This document shows positions 49,240 through 59,475 of a stretch of DNA of 60,000 nt, in pieces. The notes under the pieces were generated by a model that was not told the DNA's origin, did not search any database, and saw only the letters and a program-made list of their open reading frames with translations. How positions within the stretch are numbered: position 1 is the first letter of the stretch; the number at the start of each line of letters is the position of its first letter. The stretch comes from Glandiceps talaboti (lineage: Eukaryota > Hemichordata > Enteropneusta > Spengelidae), in contig NC_135550.1 of assembly GCF_964340395.1 (NCBI RefSeq), positions 23,168,176 to 23,228,175 of the forward strand. Reading direction: 5' to 3'. The translations under genes were made by a program, and so were the position numbers.

Positions 49240-51848
49240 GGGGGGGGGGGTGTCTTCTATAATCTAATAGTACTACTACTAATCCTCATAGTCCAAGCTG
49301 GTGCACAAGGCCAACTTTGATCAGTCTTTTTCAGTCCCGAACGGGCACCACCCAGAGGGGGATTATATGTTGGATTCTGTCTATCCATGTGAGTGTTCAC
49401 CCTCATATCCCTTGCATGCACCAACTGATTTCAACCAAACCTGGCACAAACTTAGGTAATACTATGTGAGAAATATGCATATCACTTTGTTTTGTGACTG
49501 AATCACATATGGCCCAATGCCAGCTATATTTAGTGTTAAATTTCGTAATGTGCATGGCAATTTTGGAGGTATAATGCGAAATGACGCCATTCAAGTGCCT
49601 ACACCCATATTATCAAATATGAGCCTTCGTTTAAAACCTTGACCTTTGACCTTGAAAGGTTTCTTCTAGGTCAAATTTCAGTTATCGTCACAGGTTTTTG
49701 AATTAAACATTTCAAGTGATGATATTTCAATTTATACAACTTGGGTTTGACTGAGGTATGTGCACATCACTTAATTTCACAAGCTTGACCTGTATAGCAA
49801 AATGGTGGCTATATTTGTGATAAACACATTTTGCCAGCTCTCCCCAAAAGTTTTATACATATGGACACCATTCAAGTGTCAAACATCACATTATCAATGA
49901 TGAGCTTCTAATGAGACATTGACCTTCGACCTTGACACATTTTCAAGGTGAAATGACAAAAATTTTACTTTCTACGATCACTTAAGAAGTTGAATACACG
50001 AAAATGTATATACCTCAAAGGTAAGCTTTCATTTTATACTTTGACCTTTGACTTTAACTTCCATATTCAAGGTAAAATCGCAAATTGGTCAATCAATTAT
50101 GAAGTTTTGTATCTAGAGACACCATTCAAATTTGCACAATAACATAAAACACACTAGTTTTGGATTATGTCTTCAGTGAAGGTTTGTTGTATTTAATATG
50201 GGGGGGGGGGGGGATGAAGCTCAATCTAGTCTAGTTCCATGACAGACAGTATACACTTTTACCGTCAAGTTAAGCTCATGACTTCTGCACAGAATTCTGT
50301 GCTCCCCCAACAACATTTGTGTAAACATGATGATGTTGTCGCATCCCCACATGATTTTAGTTTAAACAGACTGGAGGTGGAGTCCTGTTTGGACATTTGC
50401 ATATCAAATCAGTCCGAGAAACATGACAAAGGTCAAAAATGATTGACAGCCTGTCAATTTGTGATGGATTACTACTGACACTATGTTGTCGAACCACAAT
50501 TAACGCTACTGTCCATCATGGAACTAGACTAAGCTCAATCTTGTGCAACAATCTATAGACAATAGAGGCTTGTTTTATCAATCAAATTGTGGGGTTTATT
50601 CTTTCTTAAAAGTTCAGTGAAAGCTGTCTATGTATGATGGCTCAGTAGTTTTTTATACTTTGTTGAAACAATAGCCACCATATCATTGTTGTGCAGTTTT
50701 TCAAAAACTTTTTTATTCAGAGTGTACTGTAAATGCTCCAGATTACATCCTTAATTTCATGGATATCAAATAGTAATAGTTTAGTCCCACGAGGTATGAT
50801 TATAATGTGAATTTTAAAGACCACACTGTTCACAGTCATGTGACTCATTTGCCAAACTCTTGTATAATTCAGGAAGAATTAAAATAATTTTTACTTGTGA
50901 GATACATTGCGATAATGTTCAGCTCCACATGTTTGTTTCAAATTCAACTTACAACAATTATTAACTGACACATTAAAGAGCCAAGTTACATGTTGTCATG
51001 TTTTATGTAAACTTCATTTGCCAATGTACGACAACAAAATGAAGAAGAAAAACGTATGGGACAATATCATAAGGAGAAACTGCAGTATTGTTATGGACTT
51101 GGCCAACTTATTTAGAGGCTCACTGCCTAAACACAGGTGTACTCTACTTTCAATCATAATCTATCAGAGGATTAGTAGTCAAGGTAAACGATATTATAAA
51201 AAACTTGTGTATCTATTTTCTTTCTATTATCTTCTTTATCCACAGGAAATGAATATTCTGAGAGAATTAAATCAAGAAGACACCAATAGCACATCATTTA
51301 TTGTCAAACTGCTGGTAAGTAGTGCAAGATGATCTCACAGTTTGGCCCCAAGACAATGCTAAGATGTAATTTGAGGTAGTATGTAGGTTGACAAGTCTCT
51401 TTTATCATCTATTAACATTGTCGTATATCTTGGATAATGCGCCAGTGGCAGTTTGACTACATGTGTATGAATTCTATTGACCCTTGCTGGCCCGCCATAG
51501 CCTTGACGACATTGAAGGCTTTAATCAAACCAATAAGTATAGAGTTATATTGTGATGATAGATTTGTAGTTGTAATAGCCCCTCTGTGATTTAACATTCC
51601 ATCCATGTTCCAGGGTTCAAGCTCCTCTGTGACTGAATACTCTATTCATGTTCCAGGGTTGAAGGTAAATTTAATCAAATTTACTATCTTTTAGATTTTT
51701 CACCTTGATCTAATTTTTTCTTCTTCATCTTTTGTACATTGCATTGCAGAACAGCTTCACTTTCGACAGCCATTTTTGTGTGGTGTTTGAGCTACTAAAT
51801 TACAAAATGCTGACCAGCGTTTTCACCAAGTTCAAGAAAGATGCCAAG
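36892..51848 (+). CDS. DYRK/HIPK/CLK-like protein kinase, 5' part (six exons, continues beyond window)
   Basis: Exons are 36892-36923, 43042-43163, 44434-44484, 45069-45223, 51246-51314 and 51750-51848. Phases match at every junction and give 176 residues without a stop. Residues 1-70 are a unique N-terminal region. The kinase fold starts at RYRFIRVLGEG (75-85) with a glycine-rich loop GEGISAV, the ATP-binding lysine in VAIKI (Lys108), and the probable helix-C glutamate in HQEMNIL (Glu121). NSFTFDSHFCVVFELL at 144-159 closely resembles the DYRK pattern NFTFRNHICMTFELL and runs into the hinge. So the family is CMGC, nearest DYRK/HIPK/CLK, but helix C (TIYYEIGHQ) is unusual and I cannot assign an ortholog. 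The HRD/DFG half is not found in the window. A roughly 8-kb intron probably carries it past 60 kb. Confidence 0.82.
37761..37818. repeat. (GT)n microsatellite
   Basis: GT dinucleotides with a few C interruptions at the left edge. Confidence 0.97.
39830..40420. repeat. Degenerate ~80-90-bp tandem repeat
   Basis: The order GTACATCCAGCACACAGTAT, ACTTTCATTTTGTATA, GGTATGATACA recurs about six or seven times with strong drift. Confidence 0.72.
42000..42386. mobile_element. 387-bp non-autonomous DNA element (TAGTCTAG family)
   Basis: Begins TAGTCTAGTTCCAATACAGT and ends GGTCATCCAGACTA. Flanks are CATTTCCAT (41991-41999) and TATTTCCAT (42387-42395), a 9-bp duplication with one mismatch. An interior stretch at about 42190-42300 is the reverse complement of part of the element at 50227. 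No transposase frame is present. Confidence 0.82.
43042..43163 (+). CDS. Kinase coding exon 2 (N-terminal region)
   Basis: Acceptor tttattgtag, donor ATG|gtatgt. Encodes residues 12-51, SSSYDIGQTDPPRFH onwards. It has no recognised domain and precedes the kinase fold. Confidence 0.78.
43453..43606. mobile_element. ~154-bp inverted-repeat (foldback) element
   Basis: ATATTATTCCCAATATTTTT is mirrored by AAAAATATTTGGGAATAATA. The arms continue through TACTTGTGACCTTAGGGG and CCCCTTAGGTCACTTGTA, with a loop around 43520-43540. This is the layout of a small foldback or MITE-type element. No target duplication could be fixed. Confidence 0.68.
43837..44179. mobile_element. Palindromic MITE, copy 1 (TTAA-flanked)
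   Basis: AGTGGCCATATGGATGAGG at the left mirrors CCTCATCCATATGGCCACT at the right. The whole ~343 bp is a long imperfect palindrome centred on TATTGTACATACAATA. TTAA precedes it (43833-43836); the right flank is TCAA. TTAA duplication is typical of piggyBac- and Kolobok-type families. Confidence 0.78.
44434..44484 (+). CDS. Kinase coding exon 3 (linker)
   Basis: Acceptor ttcttgttctcag, donor CCAG|gtttgt. The 51 nt encode residues 52-68 (VPGSQTDGDGRFRPKVP). It is symmetric (phase 1 in and out), so it could be skipped without a frameshift. Confidence 0.72.
44637..45010. repeat. Interspersed repeat with (CCGT)n and two ~150-bp internal copies
   Basis: CCGT units at 44666-44691 are followed by two diverged copies of a block holding CAAACTTGGTAC, GGCAGCCATTTTGTT and CATGTCCAAAGCCATAACTC. 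Long open frames here come from the repeat and are not a gene. It lies immediately before kinase exon 4. Confidence 0.68.
45069..45223 (+). CDS. Kinase coding exon 4 (glycine loop and VAIK lysine)
   Basis: The acceptor follows an 18-base T run (45047-45064) ending atag. The donor is CACCAG|gtaagaa. Encodes residues 69-120, with LGEGISAV and MVAIKIM. The T-run length could affect splicing. Confidence 0.88.
46645..46716. mobile_element. 72-bp non-autonomous DNA element (TAGTCTAG family)
   Basis: Begins TAGTCTTGTTCCTATACAGT and ends GGTCATCCAGACTA, matching both ends of the element at 42000. It has an internal hairpin (CCTGTGGTT/AACCACAGG). The flanks GTATATTAG and GTTATTTGC match poorly, so the target duplication is decayed or absent. 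Confidence 0.7.
48650..49135. repeat. Degenerate ~20-25-bp minisatellite
   Basis: The words TGTAACCTACAACACAGCCA and CAACCAGCAATACAGCC alternate about 20 times. Confidence 0.85.
49205..49250. repeat. (GT)n followed by poly-G
   Basis: About 17 GT units, then an 11-base G run. A second G run (14 bases) lies at 50200-50213. Confidence 0.95.
49290..50170. repeat. Interspersed repeat with internally repeated blocks
   Basis: Blocks with GACACCATTCAAGTGT, ATTATCAA and TTGACCTTTGACCTTGA recur two to three times at about 250-300 bp spacing. TGACCTTTGACCT at 49640-49652 is a perfect DR1 nuclear-receptor half-site pair. The style resembles the repeat at 44637 but the sequence differs. Confidence 0.55.
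50227..50531. mobile_element. 305-bp non-autonomous DNA element with perfect 9-bp target duplication
   Basis: The left end TAGTCTAGTTCCATGA is mirrored by TCATGGAACTAGACTA at the right. AGCTCAATC occurs directly before (50218-50226) and after (50532-50540). The interior shares reverse-complement similarity with the element at 42000 (CCCCACATGATTTTAGTTTA versus TAAACTAAATCATGTGGGG). It has no transposase. Confidence 0.9.
51246..51314 (+). CDS. Kinase coding exon 5 (helix C to beta 4)
   Basis: Acceptor atccacag, donor CTGCTG|gtaagt. The 69 nt are in phase 0 both ways. Encodes EMNILRELNQEDTNSTSFIV and KLL (121-143), aligning with the DYRK/HIPK pattern EIxILxxLxxxDxxN. Confidence 0.85.
51590..51665. 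repeat. Two-copy tandem duplication in the intron between kinase exons 5 and 6
   Basis: CTCTGTGATTTAACATTCCA and the copy CTCTGTGACTGAATACTCTA are each followed by TTCATGTTCCAGGGTT-like sequence. Confidence 0.7.
51750..51848 (+). CDS. Kinase coding exon 6 (beta 4/5 and hinge)
   Basis: Acceptor cattgcag, donor GCCAAG|gtagat. Encodes residues 144-176: NSFTFDSHFCVVFELL and then KMLTSVFTKFKKDAK. VVFELL is the hinge approach. It ends in phase 0. Confidence 0.85.
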
Positions 51849-52019
51849 GTAGATGGATAGCATCCATTATAATCTGTGTGCATTGTGTGTTTTGAGCACT
51901 CCATTATTTCCTGTTGAGTGTGATTGATTTCCTATTCAACTTGTGTGTGTAATGTTTTCTCTCAATATTCAAGGTCAATGACCTATTTAGTATTAATATA
52001 TTCATGTTACCATGAGTTA

Positions 52020-52445
52020 ATGAGGATGCTACCAAGAGACATCATGTTCGGGTTCTTTGCTATGTAAATTAGATGAAGATTTATTCACATCTGGAGAAAA
52101 AAGGTTCATTTATGATATCTGTCTAGAAACTTGTTAGTGTTTGAGACTGCATTTTCCAAAAACAGATGGATTCTGATATATGTCTGGTGCCTGTATTTGT
52201 AGGACATCCTGCATTCAAGAAATGTAACAAAAAAATAGAGATGATGCGACCAAGAGGCATCAGCTTCAGATTCTTTGTTATTTAAAATGAATGAGAATTT
52301 ATTCACATCTGGATAAAAAATTATTTGATATTGGTATTAGTCGGGAGAAATGTCCTAGTTTGGGAGACTGTATTATCCAAAATAAATGGGTTTTGATTAT
52401 GTCCAGTACCTGTGGTTCAAGTAACAAGTCCTACATGTTCAAGTA
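52020..52445. repeat. Diverged tandem duplication of ~210 bp
   Basis: ACCAAGAGACATCA...TTTATTCACATCTGGA...GAGACTGCATTTTCCAAAA at 52030-52160 recurs as ACCAAGAGGCATCA...TTTATTCACATCTGGA...GAGACTGTATTATCCAAAA at 52250-52385. Confidence 0.8.
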
Positions 52446-52698
52446 ATTGTGATCTCAAGTTATGGAAAAATAGCATGTAGTTTGTTGTAAAACTGTAATA
52501 TATAGAACCCTAATGACAGATGGAAATGTCTGGTAAAATTCACAGTTTCCTATAGATATCTTTTCATTTAAGTTTGTGCGGCAAAAAGTCTTTGATGGTC
52601 AGGGTTGATGATTACTTAAAGGTGTGATGTTTGACTCACTTTTTCAAAGAAATGATGTGTTTTTGCTGTATTTTGTTCACATTGATGTAGCAAATATA

Positions 52699-52699
<1 letters not shown>

Positions 52700-52764
<65 letters not shown>
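52700..52764. repeat. (TA)n microsatellite
   Basis: About 32 AT units, uninterrupted. Confidence 0.98.
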
Positions 52765-52767
<3 letters not shown>

Positions 52768-53057
52768 ATGGCCATAGATTATTCCTTTGTTGACACTCAT
52801 CCATAAGTATATCGCATTTTCAGCTGTTAAAGTTTTGTAAAGAGTCCATTCAAAATCATCATACCTAATTAGTTCTTTCAGTGCCATGATCAAATTTTAT
52901 GTATTTTAGTTTGTGGTTTTACTAAGGTATAGGAATTCCAGTGACAGGAGGGGGAGGAGGAGGAAATTTGGCAAAACTTGCATAGATCTCCATGTTTGAT
53001 AGAGTATTTTTGGTGGGAAATGTTAGTATATCTAGGGAACATAGGTACATTTTTATG

Positions 53058-53126
53058 GTGTGTGCGTGTATGTGTATGTGTGTGCGCATGTGTGTATGCA
53101 CACATTTGGCTGGCTGGCTGTGTGTA

Positions 53127-53170
<44 letters not shown>

Positions 53171-53172
53171 TG
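53058..53172. repeat. (TG)n microsatellite, interrupted
   Basis: TG-rich run split by GGCTGGCTGGCTG. The right part (53132-53169) is pure TG. Confidence 0.95.
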
Positions 53173-56100
53173 TATACATCTGTACAGCTATATGTCAAAT
53201 GACAGTGTTGTATGTATAAGTATCACTGTCGTATGTGTGTTTGAATTTGTGTGTCTTTGCATTGGCCATACTATTGTTTCTATTCCAGAAAACTAGAGTA
53301 GCTGTGTAAATATGTCAATTTTATGCCCTAATTGTGTTGGTCTTGAAATGATTGCCTAATGATAATGCCACTGTTTACCTGACAAAACTAATAACATGCT
53401 TTTAAGCTAGTGTTTAAATAGCGATAAATTTTCAATACAGTATCCAGACAATGTCAATCAAGGGTGCCAGACATGCTGAATGATCAATCAATCGCAGACT
53501 TAGAATTTGTATCGATAGTTTCTCCATATATATATTCACTTTAAAGTCTGTGCTCAGCAGTAAATCTCTTCCAAGAACTCATTATGTTTGTATATAATTT
53601 GTGTGTGATATTGGTTTTAAATTGTAAGCCTCCTAATTTCAGTGGATTTTGTTGACGCACTACCTAGGCTTGTACTACAAGGACCTTGAATCACAGATGT
53701 GATGATAATTTTATATTGTATATAAAAGATACAATGACATACTTTGTATGGATTTTTGCTTACCATTGTTGTGGTGTCATCATTGTCTGTGACTCCTTTC
53801 CTCCAGAGACAAGCTTGCTAATCCTTTGTCAAAGCCTCAATGGTCATCTGGTGTGTAGGTTCGAGTCTGTACCAGCTTATCTGTCCATCCATGTTTCTTG
53901 TCCCGTTCTCTCCATCGCATACACCATGGCTAAGATACAAATGATGCCACCTGTATGCTCCCTTGTTTCCACTCCCCATCTCTCTCTCTCTCAACTGCCT
54001 CTTGTAACTCCATCATGGATTAAGAATTTTTGCATATCCATGTGATTACACATTTTGAATATTGGCAGTGACACTGCACTTGATTTCAATAGCTGTATGC
54101 TGTAGCTGCTGGCAATTGGTCATAATTTTGGTCACGTGACAGCTTATCATGTAATACTCTACGCATTGTCTTATTAAAAAAATATTGAACTGGCTTTGTA
54201 TTTAAAAGATGGTGACACAAAACAGGAACTGGCCTATGTACACTATAAATCAGACAAAAAATAAATAAAATAAGTGACAAATGTTCACCCTACTTGAAGC
54301 AGTTTGAAGTTTGCCGATCCATAATTTGAGCTCACCTTGGCTTTGCCTGCTTGCCTTTGGCAATATGGTATTACTGTCAAAGAAGAATAATGTGTCTGCT
54401 CTGAGCAGAGTTTTTTTTGTGAACAGACTTTTTTGTTGTTACCAGTCCAATATGAACATGACAGCTGAGACGCACATACATAGCTACATGCATACACACG
54501 CCCCTAGGAAGTGGTGGTGGTTGAGCTGGCTGGGACTACAGGAAATCCTTGTTTTGACCAGTGCATGCAGTCTGTCTGCCTCATTTACATATGTAGTTTT
54601 AGTCAAACCTATTTTCTAAGTAACTGTTTCATCATTAAAGTCACATCTTTTGTTTACCATAGACACAGATATAAAAAAAAGTTTATGCATCATCAAGTTT
54701 GACCATATGATCTAAACGTCACCCAGAAGACTACATTAGTTAACCACATGGTCCATCCTATAAGCCAAAGATGGAAAATGTTTGCAAAATCATCTATAGC
54801 TAATTTTGATTTGGTGACATTGAAATCATAACAATGGTAGCCAGCTGTAAAAAATTCCCTCATCAATCTTCAGATTCACGTGTACCAAAGAATATACAAA
54901 GAAGATGTCTCATCTTGCAGGAGATGCAATTTCGAAATCTTGAAAGTCATTTTTTTCATCAATGTAATTGTAACTTTTATTCAAGAAGCATACATTAGTG
55001 AGTCCAAGGTTTCAGAGAAGTATTATCTGTTAATTCATGTGGCCTTGATCATTCTGGCCACACTGTTTTATTCACAGTGACGTCCATTGTTGTATTCAGA
55101 TTGTCTGAAATTTTAATTTCAAAACTGAATTATGTGTCTGCCCTAATTAGAATCAGTGCTGCAAATCAAGGTTGGATATTAAGGTACCACCATCTTCCAC
55201 AAACATAACTGTCTCACTCTTGTTATGCAGATTATGCATTGTTTTAAGATTGCTCATTAGTTAAAACAGCATGTGCAGGTGCAAGAGGCATGCAAACAGC
55301 TGGTGCATATTTACTACTCTGTCATGTCATCCTGATCTTGTTGTTTTCCAAGGTTGTCTCAATCTGATGAATTTTGAGGTAAGTTAAGTCAAGGTTGCGG
55401 AAATAGAGCCACTTGAAGGTCATATCAGAAGAGATTCATAATGGTACCATCCAAAAGTAAAACTGATCAGTAAATTACCAAGTATCATTTCTATATGCTA
55501 CTTTGCTGGTACTATTACAGCTGTATGTGTATTTTTTGTCAGTCTATTTGGTGGAGGTGCTTTGTTGAAAAAAATGGCAGGAAGTGAAACCACACTGCCC
55601 TTGGATCTTTAATTTGCAAGAGTCACACCCAACATGCAGCTGCAAGCCAAAAATGTATTATTCAAATGTGGTTTGCAATTGAAGATTTTGATGAGACAGA
55701 CAATTTTATATGCAAGGATGAGTCATATTTTTTTTTTAGATTGATGGAATGAAATTGAGGGTCCATTGACTGGATAACAACTTTGAAGACTTGTGTGCAG
55801 GCCGATTCGATTGGATATTGAGAAAGGCTGAGATGTATCACAACTGAGGTTTTGAATTTGAGCCATGATTATTCTTCGGTGCAATTAAGCTCTCTGGTTT
55901 GATAATGTCAAATGACTGCTGATGTTATTGTGCTTTGCAGCATTAGTATGTTTAATTGGAACTCATTAGTAGATGCTAGCAGCGGTAGCTTGTAAGCCGC
56001 CTTTCATCTGACAATTACAAGTCATTGACTTTTGGAGAATACCAAGACACAGTGTCAGACAATGGGATGCATTGGTCCCACATGTCTGTTGTTGTTGTTG

Positions 56101-56462
56101 TTGAATGTAGCAAATAGTGTTTTTACTTTTAAAGGCAGATGGCACACATGGGATTGTGACATTCTTTGTCTTGGGACTGTTACTTAAAGGGAATGAAAGA
56201 GAAAATGATAAAAAGTAAAAAATGTAAAGTACTGTGTGTAATTGACTAGGTGGATAAGGATGATTGAGTCTGCACGGTGATTACGTAAGCTGTCTTAAGT
56301 TTAAATGGCATGCTAGTTGTACCGTAGACAGTGGAGAAGAAAATTCGCTACTGTCTGTGGTTGTACTCATTCCTGACAGTTCATTATGTCAAATACAATA
56401 GAGCTTTGGAGTGTATGATTTTGGGCCACAAATGTGATGTCTGTCTGAATCAAAATTGTTAA

Positions 56463-56805
56463 AGTGGCCATATGGATGAGGATTTGGTATTTATTTTGGA
56501 TTTTCAATTTATAAAATAATTTTATCAAGGCTTCCTACTTGAGAAATCAATGTGAAACAACACATGCTTAGTCCTTGTTTGTAACTCTTTGAATTGCAAA
56601 AGATTAATGAATGTAAACATATAAAATATTTGTTATTGTACGTACAATAACAAACTTTTCTCATATTTTGCAGTGTATTGAGTTACAAACACAGACTTGG
56701 TCATTGTTGTTTCACGTTGATTTTTCAAGTAGGAAGCTATGATGAAATTGTTATTTAAATTAAAAATCAAAAATAATTCCCAAATCCTCATCCATATGGC
56801 CACTT
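56463..56805. mobile_element. Palindromic MITE, copy 2 (TTAA-flanked)
   Basis: Left end AGTGGCCATATGGATGAGG, right end CCTCATCCATATGGCCACT, centre TATTGTACGTACAATA. TTAA lies directly before (56459-56462) and after (56806-56809). It is clearly homologous over its full length to the copy at 43837. Confidence 0.85.
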
Positions 56806-57257
56806 TTAAAAGTAATTCGAAACACGATCATATATCATATTTCATGTAAATTTGATCCGAGTGATATATACTTACTACTAAAGTGTGCTGTGTAAAGTGA
56901 TCTCATACAGTGGTAATGTGGTTGCTATCAGGTTTTAGTGAGTTTATGCAATGTTCAGTTTGTGGTTTACGGTGGAGATAGTACAGTGAGACCTTCAAAC
57001 ACTACAAAATGTTTTTATAAGATTAAATATGTCAACTGTTACATATGTTTTCTCCAAAGTGGTAAACCTTCTAAAAAGTTGCAGCTCTTGATCTGTTTCC
57101 ATGTTGAAATTTGGACCATCAGATAATAATTCTAACTATAATTTCTTGAAAATGACAGAAAATAATAAAATATAACAATAAATTCCATTGTTGTACACAT
57201 TTTCCAAAACCCTCATTATTTTCTTAGGTGACTGGTGGAGAGCAGTGCCTCCACCAG

Positions 57258-57415
57258 TTCAACATGGTAAAATGTTCAGAAATTCTATCTATGTACCATG
57301 TTGAACCATGGTAAAATGTTCAGAAATTCTATCTATGTACCATGTTGAACCATGGTAAAGTGTTCAGAAATTCTATCTATGTACCATTTTGAACAATTGT
57401 AAAATGTTCAGAAAG
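57258..57415. repeat. 44-bp tandem repeat, ~3.5 copies
   Basis: The unit CCATGGTAAAATGTTCAGAA plus ATTCTATCTATGTACCATGTTGAA is repeated with few changes. Confidence 0.93.
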
Positions 57416-58779
57416 TAGCGAATAGATGTTTTTATGAATGTCATCTTTACATCTACTAAATGTTAGAGCTCGCTTCAATGAAGCTTTGCCCAAATTGAAA
57501 GGGAGGAGGTTGGAGAAGTATGCATCCCACACATTTTTTTAATCAGAAAATTTTCAGCACAAATCTCCAGATGAAAAATGATAACTCGGTAAAATTGTTT
57601 CTTCTCAATCATTTGAAGTGAATAAAGTAGTCATATTCATTTGTCATTTTTAGGGGCATGTTCATAGTGAGTATTAAACAAGAAAAGTCATTTTGTTGCT
57701 GCTTTGATTGAAAAGATTATAGGAAACACTATTATGGTGATAAATCACATTGTCAGAATATGAAATAAGTTGCCATTGGCCGTGATTTCATTTTTGAGTT
57801 GCCTAATGTTATCTTCAAATACAAGTACAACACACATCATTAGATACATGATGAAAGGGAATGGATAACAACCTGCTAAGTATAGAAAGTGATACAGGTA
57901 GCAATGTTTTATAGCTCTGAGATGTGGAAAAGATACAGGGAAGTAAGTCAGCAAAGGTCAAGGCAATCAGAAACTTTGACAGTTGCTTGGCAGTTGGCCA
58001 TAATGGATTAGATTAAAGCTGACCAGCACTAGAATAAATGTACTTCTTAGCTGTTTGAATGTCATCCCTTGGCAAATCTTCAAGTGAAGCAATTGATTTC
58101 ATGTTAGTAGCAACATTAGATAAAAGTGTGTCATCACAAAGTCACAGGTGTATCTTATGGCTGGCCAATTTCTATGTGACACACTTTTCAATCATGTTAG
58201 AATAGGCTTCTGATTGTTTGAGAGAGTGTGTACAGGCTGTTGATCCTAAAGTAGGTCATATGATAAAAAACAAAAACTTATTCATTCTTCACAGCAAATC
58301 ATTGAAAGTACACCAAACAAATTCCAACATTTGTGGCATGCATAGGATCAGATTCGAAAGAGACTGTCCATTTGCCTTTTCTGGTTATGTCTGCCTAATT
58401 GTCAATATCTATTATCGTCCTCACCTATCAGCCTTTGTCTGTATGTTTATCATGTTAGTTTGTCATACTATATAGGTGTTAGCACCTGCCACGATAGTGT
58501 TTCCATGACTGTATGGAATATGATTCCAGAAATCCATTTGTTTCACATGTAAAATGAACCCTGATGGTGTGACTTTAGAATTGCCCTAGGTATTAGACAA
58601 TGTGTGAAGAAACTGGTCCCAGTCTCAGAGAGTTTCAGATTTTTAGCAAAAGTGATCAGAATTGTTGATAACTGCAAATATTATTTTGTAGCCTATGGCA
58701 CTTGTCTGTCTATCACTGTGGAGTGTGGACAGATATGTATAATAGATGATTGATACAGTTTAATTTGAGTGTTTATCAT

Positions 58780-59098
58780 TATGTAGCCCTTTCCCACACT
58801 GTGGTCCAAGTCATTTACAGTCATCAACACCCCTATCATGGATCTGTAATGGCACAACGGCCATTAATATTTCTCCTGGTTCTTGGAAGCATGCAATCCA
58901 CTGCAACCTCTGTAAGTACATAGGTTTAAAGTATTCACATAGCAACCACCATCCGACCAGGTCCTCTATTATACAGCTGGGATGGTGGTTAAAATCTTGC
59001 TCAGGAGCTTTAGCCATTCAGAAGCAAATAACAGTGGTGAGGCTCTAACCTGCAACCTGTTAAATTCTGAGCCAGCCACTGAGCAGTAACCAATTTGA
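58780..59098 (-). mobile_element. Probable tRNA-derived SINE
   Basis: Read on the minus strand it opens with GCTCAGTGGCTGGCTCAG (box-A-like). About 35 bp later comes GGTTAGAGCC, one mismatch from the box-B consensus GGTTCGAGCC. It ends with GGAAAGGGCTACATAATGATA, a tail style common in animal SINEs. Target duplications were not identified. An open frame inside it (minus, 59017-58811) is not a gene. Confidence 0.5.
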
Positions 59099-59239
59099 CT
59101 ATCATGAATACACTCACTGTTCAGTTTGTTTATGTATTTAACTGACAACTAGACAGGATAAAGGATAGAATTCTAAATAGTTATGTCCTCAATACACATT
59201 GTGATCAGCTAACTAATTCTAGCTTGTAGTTGAATACCA

Positions 59240-59475
59240 ATCATTGTAATTCAATAGACATATGACTAATTTGCAGTTATTTTATTAGTAAATGACTCAT
59301 TTGCATAGTTATTTGATGGATGATTGATCTGCATTGTTATTCAATGGTTAAGTGACTAATTTACATAGTTATTTGATTGGTAAGTGACTAAATTTGCATA
59401 GTTATCTGATGGTTGACTGATTTGCATATATAGTTATTTGATGGGTGACTAATTTGCATAGTTATTTGATGTTCT
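59240..59475 (+). repeat. Degenerate 30-40-bp repeat with ATTTGCAT octamers
   Basis: The unit GTGACTAATTTGCATAGTTA plus TTTGATGG is repeated about six times. Exact ATTTGCAT occurs at 59299, 59392, 59420 and 59452. Confidence 0.85.

Larger units (their letters stand above)
45224..51245 (+). other. Kinase intron 4 (6.0 kb)
   Basis: Holds mobile elements at 46645 and 50227, a CAC/CAA triplet repeat at 47714-47750, a 20-25-bp repeat at 48.65-49.13 kb, a GT/poly-G tract at 49.2 kb and an interspersed repeat at 49.3-50.2 kb. No further exon is supported. Confidence 0.65.

Noticed and set aside
52616-53296. Several open frames on both strands
   Set aside because: They lie over (TA)n and (TG)n arrays, with no codon-like sequence outside the repeats.
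53640-53700. Acceptor-like tttcag followed by TGGATTTTGTTGACGCAC as a kinase exon
   Set aside because: The possible frames soon stop and show no kinase motif.
53858-53872. GGTTCGAGTCT, a box-B-like word suggesting a tRNA
   Set aside because: No box A or foldable cloverleaf at the right distance upstream.
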